NCBI RefSeq assembly: GCF_021730395.1
Contig: NC_069361.1
Span: forward strand, 75,959,001 to 76,023,000
Reading direction: 5' to 3'
Origin: Mercenaria mercenaria
Lineage: Eukaryota > Mollusca > Bivalvia > Venerida > Veneridae
Length of the DNA stretch: 64,000 nucleotides
This document shows positions 36,455 through 49,037 of this stretch, one piece after another; within the stretch, counting starts at the first letter, position 1, and every line of letters begins with the position of its first letter. The notes under the pieces were generated by a model. The model saw only the letters and a program-made list of their open reading frames with translations. It did not search any database and had not been told where the DNA came from. Position numbers and translations under genes: made by a program.

Positions 36455-37490
36455 CAGCTTCATACACAGACAACTATTTTATTTTCAAGCTATTCATGTA
36501 CCATATTCAAAAGTGAAATCAAATAAAATGTATTTATTCATCAGTTACAATTAGGTAAATCGGATGCGATATTAGTGAGAGCCATTATGTTAAGAAAGTC
36601 TTCAGTAAAATCGAATTTTGTGGACGTATATGACAATGTTCTCAATTTACAGGGAATTGTTTATATGTTTAGAAATCGTGGCATATGCACTGTATATGGA
36701 TTTTCGACAACATAATCAGTGCGTACTCAATTACACATTTTACATCAGATGTTGAGAAAGTTCTTACAACTTATGTCATTTCAATCGCTGCTTTCTGAAT
36801 CGGGCCTCATGTGCGGATTGGGGTGATAACGACTAAATTCTGCTCTCTGTGGGATTCGAATATGCGATCCCCAGATTAAGTCAGAGCGATAAACTGTGTC
36901 CTTGTTTATTTTCATTCTTATATACTTAATAAAACAAAATGATGAAAAATATGCTGTACTTCTTCCTAGTAGAAATGAACCAGGTGTTATGTGGTAATAT
37001 GCTGTCATAATTGACTTGATTCTGTTCTATAACCTGTCCGCGCAGAATATAAAACGCTTGCCTTCCTTCATTGTTTAACTGACAAACAAAATAAGCTATG
37101 TTAGATATTAGTTAGCTATGCCAATGTGTGATCATGTTCCACAAACCATTTTTGTGAAAGACTGAATTACAAGTTCCTGACAGTTTTAAGCAGTTATCAT
37201 ATGGCATCGTTTTAAGCATTGTTGAAACATCACGGTATATTTGTTATATATGTAGACTGAAGACTCCTGATGAAATTGTACATATAGTCATGTTATATCT
37301 ATGATAACAGCAACATCAATAGTACTTTAATGACCCCAGAGTGGGTTTTCCACTATCACTTTTGACCTACTGAAATCCCTTGTTATCACTTGCAATACAC
37401 CTGTGATAGATAACATGGCCTTAAAATAGAAAATATTTTCAAACAGAACATTGTTTAACGTTTCCAGTTTCAAACAAAACACTGGACATC
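36455..37490. repeat. Duplicated intergenic block, copy U3
   Basis: Colinear with U1 and U2. 36480-36700 matches U2 (AAGCTATTCATGTACCATAT, AGTCTTCAGTAAAATCGAAT, TTGTGGACGTATA). 36890-37000 matches U1 at 5910-5990 (CCTTGTTTATTTTCATTCTT, GAAATGAACCAGG/AATGAACCAGACG). 37050-37490 matches U1 at 7430-7830 (TGTTTAACTGACAAACAAA, AGCTATGCCAATGTGT, ATGTAGACTGAAGA, GTGGGTTTTCCACT). It lacks the three insertions of U1 and lies upstream of gene D. Confidence 0.7.
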
Positions 37491-38387
37491 AACAAGGAGA
37501 TGCTATTTCAAATATATGAAACCAATCCCAACGTCAATATTATTATCCAGTAATTTTCCCTTTAGAAGTTAATTAAAGCGTCTAAACATATAGCACTTTT
37601 TGATAAGCTGTTTTTTTCTGTCTTTATGTAACTACGTACTCTACATTTCGTTGTCCTGTCATAATGTCCCAGTCATTGTATGGAGATAAACAAATTTGAT
37701 CTCTGTCCTAAAATGATACCATATATATCCAATGACTGAAAGCATTTCTTCTTTGTTTATTGTTTATAAATACTTTTTACCCCATAAGACCATGTATAAT
37801 AGTAGGGGTTACTAAATGCATAAATGATTAGACTGGTACTAGATTACGAATATACAATACATGTTACAACTTTTAGCATGATCCTCAGAGTTCAATAAGG
37901 CAATATTCGACATATAAAAACAAAATGTTACAGTAATAAATACGGTCAAGACTATGTAAAGACACACAACAAACTACATATATAACCTTGATAAGGTACA
38001 CTTACAAGTTCTAAGTAAATAGACGTATTCCAGTATAATCAGGAGCGGTGCCAGGCGTATGGTCTAGAGGGAGTGAGTGGATTTGTCAAAAAAAATCCTA
38101 GCGGGGTTACTCTGTCACACCCTATATGGCTCCCTTCGGGGAACTATATAAAAGGAAACAATAGAGGAGATGTGCTTGTGCAAATCCGAATATGTGTTCT
38201 AATACATGGATAAACATGCTATAACAGAAATGTTAGAGTAATACAGAACGTAAATAAGATATATATACCAAGGTGATACAAAACAAATATATTCTCCTTG
38301 TTTTTAAATCTTTACTTTATCAAATTATAATGTAAATATTTATCAACAAATGTCCAGTAAATCTGACATATTTAATATTTATGTACA

Positions 38388-38472
38388 CGGGGGGAGGGTG
38401 AAGATGCATTTAACCGCGCATCACTTTGGTGTGTGTGTGTCGTGGTGGGGAAGTGGGGGGGGGGGGGGGGCG
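38388..38472. repeat. G-rich and TG simple sequence
   Basis: A G run (38388-38397), GTGTGTGTGT near 38430, then about 17 G at 38454-38470. Confidence 0.85.
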
Positions 38473-39325
38473 GAAGTGATTCTAAGTCAGCAAGCCCCCG
38501 AAAACGCCTAATGGATACATAATGAAAGCCCTGTTGTTTCCTTTTTAACAAAATTTTAGAAGTCTTCAATAAAGCCGTATGAAATTATCTTTAACATTTT
38601 AGAAAACCTGTTTTATCATTTATGGAAGAAAACGCTGACTGGGTAAGTGATATATATGGGCAAGGGCATATGAGGTACTCTGTGAAGGAAAATGTTTTAC
38701 GTTGGAGAGAAAACTTGAAGTGGTACTTATGGAAATACTTTTAGTATCTGTAAAAATAAAACTTTACAGATGCTGTTTACCTCCTCTTAACACCAGATAC
38801 ATTATATAGGTTCCATGTCGTTCATCAGTCAACAGACTTTACTGTAAATATATAAAGATATATAAAACATTTACTACTCACAAAGAATGTATATACAATT
38901 CTGCCTAATTTGATAAAAGCTAAGAATGTTGAAACAAGACCAGAGCTTTTTCCTTTGAATTAATCAAAATTATCATATTCAAGTTCACGTTTATAACAAG
39001 TCAGACGCCATATTTCATAAGTAATGTTCATGAAACGTTCGCAGAATGTATATACAGTAACCAAGTTAAGCACAGTACGGCAGTAGCTAACATTAGTCTC
39101 AAGATAGACAGAATGTATATAAGCACAATACTAAACTCGAACTCATAATACTGGACACGCTTTCTGTAGAAACACCTGAGTTATTCCTGTTGAGTAAGTA
39201 TGAAAATAGACCTGGTATAGCCCGAAAAAAAGGCCCGGCATATTGCTTATAAATATATACTTTTAATATCTATATATGTTCTAATGGCATTATACTTACT
39301 CCTGAATATCAGTATATTATATCTT

Positions 39326-39868
39326 AAAGGGACTGGCCTCCAGATCGTTCGACAACAAAAATTATTTTTTAGATATCTGAAAATAAATGCTATATATCTT
39401 AAGAAGACTTTAAAACTTAATTACTGACAAACTATATGTTACGGAAACGCATCGAGGGCTTGGTGCAAAACTATTGTAAGTGTATATAACTAAAGAACAA
39501 GATACATTAGTTTTGCGCCAAGCCCTCATGAGAATTTACTGATTTTACTACTTTTTACGATAAAATCGAAAAGCGTTTGTAACGCTTTACTCCAGGTATT
39601 CTGTCTCGATTATAAATATCTATATTTTGAAGTCGTAATTCACGTATTCGGCTGTAACGCTATTGGTTACGACGACAGGAAAATGTCTTTATTGCCGCGG
39701 CGGTCCGGAGTTCGATTCCAAACTGCGATCTTTTTTTTTTTTTTTTTTTCTTGATTTGGAATTTTTAAAATATTTTAGAAACAAAAACTCATATTCTAAT
39801 GTTCTTTATATGACCAAACTTCATTTTAAAAGAAAGATTATTTTAGCCAAATCTGGAGGTCAGTGTCT
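39326..39868. mobile_element. Inverted-repeat element containing a tRNA-like SINE part
   Basis: The ends AAAGGGACTGGCCTCCAGAT and a diverged complement at 39848-39868 face each other. Inside are an inverted pair (GAGGGCTTGGTGCAAAACTA at 39451 and its complement at 39505-39526) and a Pol III-like stretch: TTGGTTACGACG at 39664 as a weak A box, GGAGTTCGATTCC at 39707 as a B box, then a run of about 19 T. Non-autonomous; the composite nature is uncertain. Confidence 0.5.
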
Positions 39869-41445
39869 TTAATCATTAAATGGAACTACCCAAATAAACT
39901 GTTAGGTCAACCAAAATACACTAATAGTATTATTAGAAACGAAACTTTTTAAGAAAAATGGCATATCAAGCAAAAAAGTCAAATCAAAAACAACATTAAT
40001 ACATTGAATTTAGTATACGTCTGGGAAATAGAAAATACCCAAAAAGACAACCTTTGTTACACTTAAAAGGATATAAGGAGCCAAAAAAGAACACCAAATA
40101 TGCTCAGATCTCGAGCACTAACGATCAAGAGAGAAAAAAATAACATAGGCATTGAAATCTTACATATATATATAAATAATAATAATATTAATGATCAAGC
40201 TTGAAAATATTTAGTAGGAAAATGAAAAGTTTTTATTACAGGCAATGCAAGTTTTTTTTCATCGATAGAACAGGAAATGTTTTTCAAAATCCCATTTCAA
40301 AATTTACTCGTGTATCTTGTTTAGAATTAATTATAATCAAAATGTACAGTTCTATGAATAGGGTTTTTGCGTCACGCTAACCTTTTGCAAAATAATTATA
40401 TTCGTATTGAACGTTGCGATTTTTCAAAATACATTTTTTTTCTTTGATAAATACAATAGAAAATAAAACAGAAAAAGCAAAACAGCTCAACACTTCTGAC
40501 GGACTGAATAATATACTGTAAATAAAATAAAACGCACTACAGAATCAAAAGTAAAATAAATGGGATTTTGAAAGTTTAGGTTAAACATTAAATGGAAATA
40601 TATACAAATAGTATTAACTTAAAGTAAGTATATGACTGATACAATCTTGAGTTAATATACAAGATTTTCTATGAACCAAAATATTCAATTATTATGTATA
40701 AAATAGTATACTAGGTTTACGAAAAGAAAATAAAATTAAACAAATATTAAAGATAGTTAACTTCGTTTTGACACTTGTTGAATATTTTATAAGTATGTAA
40801 AAGTATAACAAAATACCGATAATGCAATTCACAAAATTGTGTCTGTCACGACATTGGTATTGAAAGAGTGATTGCAATTTAGAAAGACAAATACAACTGT
40901 TTTACGAAACTGTAACGAACTGATCACTTAACTTCATACTTTTATCTGCACATGTATATGTCTTAACAAACTTAATGTCATAACACTAAAGTTCTGTATT
41001 CTAGCTGAGAAGTTTTTCCATTGTGTCTTGATAGCTTCGAGATAAATTAAATAAATTATTATAAATTATATGCTCAAATTCCTCAAGTAATATAGAATAA
41101 ATTTGCATTTTTGTATGAAGTACAGTCTATCAAATATACTTCCTGTGTTTTATCAGGATCACGCCTTGTTGTTATCAAAAGAATGACATGGATTTTTACA
41201 AATGAAATTGATAACCGACATTATTATATATTGTGAAAAGGTTAAAACGATTAATTAAAAGTTGAATTACCCAATGTATTTATATCGATATTAATACTTA
41301 ATCATATGATTAACATATATAAATGTGTTGGTCAGATGGAATACCCTTTTTACTGCTTTAAAATCTTACAAATAATACCCTTTTTACTGCTTTAAAATCA
41401 TACGAAGTGGCGTTTAAAAGAATAAGATAAACGCAGGTATTCATT

Positions 41446-44400
41446 ATGGAAACGGTGAAAGAAGAAAGAGGGATATCTGATAATTTTGAAGATTTGGAAG
41501 TAAACTCAAAGCCGATACAAGATGAAATCAGTGATTCAGACACTGAACAGTTTTCGGGGTCAGAAAGCTTTCAAAGAGGATCTAAGACGACAATGTCAAT
41601 GGGTAGATCTTTTAAAAGTCTAGTATTTGGAAAATCTGGATCCCAAACAAGTGCTTCTAATACGGAATCTGTCACAGATAGCACCTTCGGTTTGTTTGGA
41701 AAAGTGTTCAGTTCAAAGAGCACAAAAGGTACTCACAAATACCAAATGGCACAACTTCAAAAAGAGCTAACTGATTGTAAAGACCAATCTAAAAATGCCC
41801 TGAGTCGTTTTCAAAGAGAAAATACAAAACTTAAAAACGAAAACACTGCTCTGAAAGACAGAGAAATGCAATTAGAGAAAGAAATAATTGGGCTAAAGAA
41901 TGATAACGAGTCATTCAGAAACTCTAACAAGGAGATACTTTCTTTCCTTGGCCAGGTAAATTCCTTTTCATTCTTATTCCATTTGTTGTTTCTAATATTA
42001 TTTGAAGGTGAGAAAACACAACATTAACAAAATATTTCAGACATCGCATATACAAAACATGTCTAACCTCATTTCGTACTTCGGGTTGAGGTATTGGATC
42101 CATAAATGATTCTTGGCATTTTCCGTCCTGACCCGTGAATGACTGTCTCTGCATTTTCCGTTCGGACCCGTGAATGACTCTCTCTGCATTATCCGTTCGG
42201 ACCCGTGAATGACTCTCTCTGCACTGTCCGTTCGGACCCGTGAATGACTCTGCATTTTCCGTTTGGACGAACTTTTCTGTTTCATAATTTTTTCATAATG
42301 AACTAAAAATGTCAGACACAGTGGAGGTATATGTATATAATATAAACAAAGCCTAACAAAAATGTGATATTGAATCACAACAGTATCCGTAATCTATCGA
42401 AAATAGAGCTTTTGGATCAAAATTGGGTTTAAATAAGACGTAAATATAAAATGCGTGATATGAATCAAAAAGAAGAATAGTAGCAAATCAAGCTACAGGT
42501 AGTCCGAAATAATTTTGGAAAAAATAAATGTTGAAATACAGTGTAAAAAGAACAGGTAAATAAATCAGAAAATCGTTGATGACATGTATGTTCATTAGAA
42601 TGGTTTATACGGGTCGCGAATAAATTAATCCCAAGACCGAACTGATTCTGAAACAGAAAATCTGTACGAAAGAAAATAAAATTAGACTTAGACACAGAAT
42701 TTACATATTCCGGACTTCATCATTCATTTTTTTATTTAGGTGGCTGGGAGGTGGGGTTGGAGGGCGGGGGTGGGGGAGGTGCAAGAATAGTTCTAAATGT
42801 CCTAGAACTGATTATTTGGTACCTTACCTTTCAAGCATATCTCCATTTCTAATCACGTTATTAACCAAAATGTGTCGATAAACATGAACAACAGGTTGAC
42901 AATTAATATGGTTTTCAAAAGAATAATTCCAATGTAGACTGTATTTTATTCTACATGCTCTTATTAAAAAAGCAATAGCAAGTAAAAGGAAATTATATGT
43001 GGCATTCATGGATTGGTAGAAGTTTCTAAAAACGTCAGGAGCAATTAAATCTATGTATGACATAGTTAAATTTTACGTGTTATATAGGGGTGTTAGAAAA
43101 ATTAATAAAGTGTAATCAGTTTAAACATTTACCACGCTTAAATAGATGTAGAAACTAAATATGCGTATAATAAGAACAATTGGGCATATCAGATAAAATT
43201 ATTATCTGCGAATGCTGGTTATCTTACTAAAACAAGTGATTTGCTAATGAAGTGAAATCAATTTAAACATATATTACCAAAGCTGACATAAATAATTCAA
43301 GACGTTTGGTTATATACTTTTAATTTGAAAACCTGGAATTCATTAAAGAGAATAAATATAAAAAGCATCGACGAAATTCCAAATTTCTTCACATGACATA
43401 TCTTTTGGAAGATATTAAAATCAACCTCGAACTCTAAATAAAGAAAATGTAATAATTGTTATACAGTAATAATTGAATCTGAGCACCACTTTCCTACCAT
43501 ACGTCCTATGTGCAGCACTCTCAGAAACAAGTAGTTAAATCGTATAATTAACCCTGGCCAAATATACAATTTTCTCTAAACCTATGCTGGAAAGTCTAGA
43601 AAAACATAGTGAAAATCTCAGCAAAATCTATATATTTCGCAAGTTAATTAGAAAACCCAAAACGACTGATGTAATATAATTGATATTAGAAATATTTTGC
43701 CCCTGCAAAATGCATATCTTTTGCTTATTTTGTAATTGGTAATTGTATTTGATATATACATTGTGTAATGTTTTATGCAATAAATGTATTTTTGTTATTA
43801 TTTCTGTTGTTGAATGCGCAATTGCATGGAAACTACCGATCATTTTTATTATCATTTTATATTATACCAGATTTATATCGCGCCCTTTACAGTACAAATA
43901 CGTTAAAATGCGCTTTACATACAAAGGTAACCACTCAGGGCCACTCATGGCGCAAATTCATCTTACACCAGTAAAGACGCAGAGCAATGAAACCAGGAGG
44001 ACAGAGCGGCAAGAGAAAGTCCTCCGAAAACATATCCGGCTAACTTAGCCTAACTCTTTGCAAATATACTGTCTGATTCCTAAACGTGCCCGGTGTGAAG
44101 GACCGATACACGCGAAGCCGTCTTTCCTGAGAATAACCAGTAATGGCATCTTGTTAAGGGAGTTTACAATCAAGAGTATCTCAGAAATTTCCGATGCCTG
44201 GACCGGGATTCGAACTCTATTCTTCTTGATTGACAGTCAAGCATGTTATCACTAGACCAACAGGCCACCTTTTGACACTACAGGCCAGCTATTTTAATGT
44301 AGGCTTATGTGATTCTCAGGGATCGTATAGTCTAATAGGGACTTTATTAAGTTCATTGAAAAAAATATAAGAATACGCATTAAAAGTTTAAACTCTTACT

Positions 44401-47400
44401 TAACAGGTGCTTAAAAGCTTTGGCGAAACATTTGAGAAATTTGACTTTGACGATTTGAGACAACGGGATGAAAGCTTCAACAATGTGGACAATTTACAAA
44501 TTGGCTCAGGAAACATACAGAATATTTTTACAGCAGACTTGGAGCTTCTTTCCCAATATCATAAACATTTAGAGAACATCATGCACGAATTGAAACTGGC
44601 CAAGGACAATCTCAAGTTAGCAAAAGCTTTTCAAGAGCAACTAGGGAACCAGATATTGAATCTAGAAAGTGTACTGGAGGTAAGTCAACGCCAATATGTA
44701 CCCCATTGTTGAATTGCTGCATTCGTCGAATGTGGCTTTTTTGTTGATTTTGGTCTTTGTTTTTTTTTCCTAATGTAATTTCTTTTAATCTGGTCATAGA
44801 TGTATTTCTTGTATAGTACCATTCCATTGTCATAGTTATAGCATTTTTCTTTCAAGAAAACAGAAATAAATTTTTAAATAACTGGTTGAAAAAATTAATG
44901 AAGAACAATGACATATTACTTCAGGAAGTTAAAGGAGCATTAATGGATGTCAGAAACACTACAAAACAAGAAGTATCAAAGGAGTTATTGGATTATACTA
45001 TAAGTTGGACCTATCCAAGACTGATGGCTAATTGCGTCTACGAATTACAAACACTTCCTGAAAGATCCACAGATTATATGTTTACAGATCTTACAGGGAA
45101 TGCAAAAATAGGTGTTTTGCGAATATTCAAGAAATATGGTAAATATAAGATTTATAGCACTTTCATTTTCCAGGCAAAACCGTACAGTTTATTCTTGGTA
45201 AACGAAAGACCCCATTATTTAGTCACGGCTTCTAAATAACTTGTGTTACAAATCTGATTAATGTCCATGTATGTACAACAAGAACAGTTAATTTTTGTAC
45301 GTTAAAATGTGTATAAATAAAATTGGAAATTTTTACAAATCTATTAATAGAGCTAGCGATTCTTGTAAAAAGACAGTATATTATTTGAACTCAGTGTTGG
45401 TTCGTTTTGGATCACGGAGCGCATTCGGTTTTGCTATAGTAGAATTACACTTAAGCAAGTGCTAGAAGCCGTGAGGAGTGTTGCACATCTAATTACCTGT
45501 CATGCACCAATGTAAAAATAAAAAGTTATTTTCTTTCTAACGAAACATGTGGTGAATGTAAAAATAAGATACTTAGAACACAGTTATATCGCTTCTAGAC
45601 CGTAACTAGGCATTTTGTAAGAAGAACAGTTAAGACTAACATATGAACGTTCCACACACACAAACAGGTACGAGCCTTAAGGGTCTTCTGCTTTTATTAG
45701 CTCACCTGTCACGTAGTGACAATGTGAGCTTTTGTGATCGCACTTCGTCCGTCGTCCGTCGTCCGTCCACAATTTTTTGTGAACACGATAGAGACCACAG
45801 TTTGCAATCAATTTTAATCAAACTTGCACACAACTTGTATTGGCATTATATCTCGGTTCTTTTCGAAAATTGGTCAGATCCCATCATGGGTTCTAGAGTT
45901 ATGGTCCCTTAAAATTTACTATTTTTGGCTTGTGAACACGATTGAGACCACATTTTGCAATCAACTTTATAAAAACTTGCAAACAAGTTGTATTGGCATA
46001 ATATCTCGGTTCTTTTCGAAAACCGGCCAGTTCCAATCATGGGTTCCAGAGTTATGGCTCCTTAAAGGGCCAAAAATTGCTATGTTTTGCTTGTGAACAC
46101 AATAGAGACCACATTTTGCAATCAGCCTTAATCAAACTTGCACATAACTTGTTTTGACATAACGTCTCGGTTCCTTTCGAAAACTGGCCAGATCCCAGCA
46201 TGGGTTCTAGAGTTATGGCCCCTTAAAGGGCCAAAATTTGCTATTTTTGGCTTGTGAACATGATAAAGACAGTATTTTGCAATCAACTTTAATTAAACTT
46301 GCACACAACTTGTGTTGGCATAATATCTCGGTTCCTTTCGAAAACTGGCCAGATCCCATTATGGGTTCTAGAGTTATGGCCCCTTAAAGGTCCAGAATTT
46401 GCTATTTTGGCTTTTGCAGCCATGTAGAGACTTCATTTATGATTTGATTTGATACAAACTTGCAAAATATCTTCAAGAACAATAGGTCTTGGATTCCATG
46501 ATGAATCTGTCAGACCCAATCATAGGTTCCTGAGTTATTTTATATGTGCTTATCTCCCCTGATTGTAATCAAAATGGATTTATATCAGTAAGTACTTATA
46601 GGACTCATTTGAAATTCCATTATTTTCACTAGTTGGACTGAGACAATCAGGGTAGATAACTATGGACTGATTTTATGTCAAATTACCTCCCTTTATTTCA
46701 AATTAAAATGGTTATATCTCCGTAACTTATGAAGATACTGATCTGAAATTTCATTTATGTTAATAGATGGGCTTGGACAATCAGTGAAGATACATATTGA
46801 CTGAATTTATGACAAATTACCTCCCTTTATTTTTTATCTAAATGAATACACCTTAGCAGCTTCTAATGAGATTGGTTTGAAACGTTATTTATGTCTTCCG
46901 TGGTAAGAAGTAGTCATGTAAATTAACTCTTGATTGAACATTTATCAAATGAATACATTTCTCATATATTGTTGTACAGGCTTGTACTCTGTGTCTTCTA
47001 AATGCGTATACCAATGCATGATTACCTCCCCTGATTTTAATAAAAATGGATTTATCTCGGTAAATATTGATAGAACACAATATAAACTTCATTATTGTCT
47101 TTAGTTGGACTGAGACAGTAAGGGTAGATATCTATTGACTGATTTTATGTCAGATTATCTCCCTTTGTTTCAAATTAAAATGGGTGTATCTCAGTAACCA
47201 ATGAAGATACTGATTTGAAATGTCATTTATGCCATCAGATGGACTTGGACAATCAGGGTAGATAACTTTCGACTGAATTTATGACAAATTACCTCCCTTT
47301 ATTTGATGTAAATGAATATATCTCAGCAGCATCTAATGAGATTGGTTTTAAATGTTATTTAAGTCTTCCAGGGTAAGGAATAGTCATGTTAGCATAAAAA

Positions 47401-49037
47401 TGCAGCATTTGAGCCTAGGACGCTTAAACTTGATACGGAGATTGGCCCTGACTAGTATGTGACCCATAGGTCTAAAGGGACAGTTATAAGAAATTTTTTA
47501 TCCTGATAATATTAAATGTGTATGCCCATGTGATCTATGTCAAAACTTGATCTTATCATCAACAGCAATGGTACTCAGGTGATCGATATAGGGCCATCAT
47601 GGCCCTCTTGTCTTTCAATTACAAATGTGAAAATACTTGGTAAAAACGACGTTCGCAATAATATTTCAGTAACTCAGTTTTGGTCAAACAGTTTTACTAC
47701 AGAGACCTCTGTGACAGGATATGTTCACAAATGGTCAATTGTGATAAAAAAAAGCATGTCTTTTTATGTGGACTTTAACGCAAAATTTGACCAATCAGAT
47801 ATTTTCAAGTTTACGGAAATTTGCCAGCAAAATCCTGCGATGCAAAAATTAAAAAGAAAATGTCATGTTTTTGATTTGTTAGAGATCTCGGGTGATAAAT
47901 AGTTAAGGATAATCATTGGGGATTGGGGAAAATAGGATACTTTTATAAATTGATTGACAATAAACTTCTCTGGTGGTAATATAGCTGGCTATGTGTTTCT
48001 TATATAGTTTGGTATTCTGGATATTTTACCAGATAAAACAGTATGCGATATTTTGACATATGAACAGAATTCTATTTTGATTCATTTAAAATCTCGATAT
48101 GATGCTCAGTTATGTCCGTTTTCTTCGTCTTACAAATATAGAAAAGATGCGCAAATAAGTTCACGTTTTTGCAAAACGAGTAAGATACCGCGCTGCAAGT
48201 GCAAAAGACCGACAGATGAGTAACGTTTTCAATATTTTGCTCAACTATGACATACTGACAGACAGAAACTTAATTATTATAAATTGATTTTGTCTTTTCA
48301 TTTTATCTTGTTAACATAATGGCAAAAGTTTTCTATTTTCAGTGCAGAGGATGAATTTTAAAAGATTTGTCCAAAGACTTGAAATGGAGGATTATGTAAG
48401 CGAAAATAAGATGTCTGCAGATTCACCCTTGGAGAAAGACGATTGTGCTTCGCTACTTGTTAAGTGGGTTAAATTGCACGAGGAAAATGATGCAAATGCA
48501 TTGGTAGAGATGTTTCCTAGAATAAAGCCAGGTATACTTGAGTTATTATTAAATGAAAATTATGGTAATGAATATATCTACTAAATGTCGGGCGACATTT
48601 TCTTAAAAGCACAATTGTGTTATATAGCCATTTTGAGTATCCCGCTTTGGTATGTTACAGTGCTATTCAAATAAGGCCACATTTAATATTTTCTATGTCA
48701 AAAAAAAACACTGTTGTAAAGGTAAAATGTAATATAGTAAATATCCACATCATCCACGCTCATTCATCTGCTGAGAATATTACTTGGACAAAGGCTTGCT
48801 ACTATTATTTCAGGAAGGGGAGATACAAGACAAGACAGATTTGTGATCCCATCGTATAGTTCCGATAGTCTGAATTCCAACGATGACCTTGTCCAGAGAT
48901 CTGAACAATTTAGGGAGCGACTAATGAAAGAGTTAAGAGATATTGTGCAACATGAAATTCACACACTAAAACCAGAGTTTGAAGAAATTAAAATGGCTAT
49001 AATTACTGAAAAAGGGTCAGAGCTTCAGTTTGTGTAG
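41446..49037 (+). CDS. Gene D: RHIM-containing coiled-coil/death-fold-like protein, type II
   Basis: Five exons: 41446-41955, 44407-44679, 44925-45138, 48343-48531 and 48814-49037. The phases are 0, 0, 1, 1, giving 469 residues. The start ATG is followed by an acidic and Ser-rich region (residues 1-100, SDSDTEQFSGSES), then a coil (about 100-165, LKNENTALKDREMQLEKEI). The RHIM core LQIG is at residues 200-203 in VDNLQIGSGN, followed by a second coil in exon 2. Exon 3 is helical (TISWTYPRLMANCVYELQTL, then KIGVLRIFKKY) and matches exon 3 of gene B. Exon 4 (FKRFVQRLEMEDYVSE, then CASLLVKWVKLHEENDANAL) resembles the later helices of a death domain. Exon 5 is a coil ending ELQFV. Intron 1 holds a minisatellite, a LINE relic and a SINE; intron 3 holds a 1.9-kb repeat element. 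A signalling adaptor function is inferred, not shown. Confidence 0.84.
42118..42272. repeat. 35-bp minisatellite in intron 1 of gene D
   Basis: About four and a half units with period 35 share TCCGTTCGGACCCGTGAATG followed by ACTCTCTCTGCA. The last unit is shortened to about 31 bp. The minus-strand open frame across it is a repeat artefact. Confidence 0.9.
43290..43560 (+). mobile_element. Highly decayed LINE C-terminal fragment
   Basis: Scattered matches to the C-terminal region of the LINE at 330-4437, best as RKCNNCYTVIIESEHHF followed by C and TLRNK (43440-43530), i.e. the same zinc-knuckle-like block. Many stops. It lies in intron 1 of gene D, same orientation. Confidence 0.55.
43865..44278 (-). 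mobile_element. tRNA-derived SINE, antisense in intron 1 of gene D
   Basis: Read on the minus strand, 44278-44207 gives a tRNA-like head: GGTGGCC, A box TTGGTCTAGTGATAAC, an anticodon-like stem CTTGA/TCAAG around a CTGTCAA loop (GTC, Asp-like), and B box AGTTCGAATCCCGG. No matching 3' acceptor strand follows, so it is a SINE, not a functional tRNA. The body runs to a tail with TAAAGCGCATTTTAACG and GGGCGCGATATAAATCTGG at 43865-43915, a tail style seen in metazoan SINEs. Open frames over it are artefacts. Confidence 0.7.
44494..44505 (+). other. RHIM core LQIG, gene D
   Basis: Codons for L-Q-I-G in NVDNLQIGSGNIQ. Leu at the first core position is the most divergent of the four but fits the accepted (I/V/L)Q(I/V/L)G pattern. 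Confidence 0.65.
45696..47616 (+). mobile_element. Repeat element with internal tandem units, intron 3 of gene D
   Basis: The head TTAGCTCACCTGTCACGTAG is followed by a CGTCCGTCGTCCGTC run. Then come four units of about 155 bp (TTTTGCAATCAACTTTAATC, AACTTGTATTGGCATAATAT, TCTCGGTTC(T/C)TTTCGAAAA, GGGTTCTAGAGTTATGG). A second array of about 130-bp units follows (46540-47380; TTACCTCCCTTTATTT). The tail is CAGGTGATCGATATAGGGCC and GGCCCTCTTGT. The same head and tail occur at 51070-52110. The 121-residue frame starting in the tail (47537-47902) has no recognised motif. Confidence 0.8.
47617..48342. other. Rest of intron 3 of gene D
   Basis: No exon recognised. An open stretch (to 47902) encodes an unrecognised peptide that runs out of the repeat tail; without homology I do not call it a gene. 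Confidence 0.4.

Larger units (their letters stand above)
37491..41445. other. Intergenic upstream of gene D
   Basis: AT-rich sequence with no supported gene. It holds a TG and poly-G simple region (38388-38472), an inverted-repeat element with a tRNA-like part (39326-39868), and a short direct repeat of AATACCCTTTTTACTGCTTT at about 41340-41395 just before gene D. Confidence 0.5.

Noticed and set aside
42037-42378. Minus-strand open frame of 113 residues
   Set aside because: Crosses a 35-bp minisatellite; its repeated peptide reflects the repeat only.
44207-44278. Functional tRNA-Asp gene
   Set aside because: The 3' side lacks an acceptor strand pairing with GGTGGCC and runs on into a SINE body.
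47537-47902. 121-residue open frame in intron 3 of gene D
   Set aside because: It starts inside the tail of a repeat element and has no recognisable motif or supported splice borders; treated as chance.
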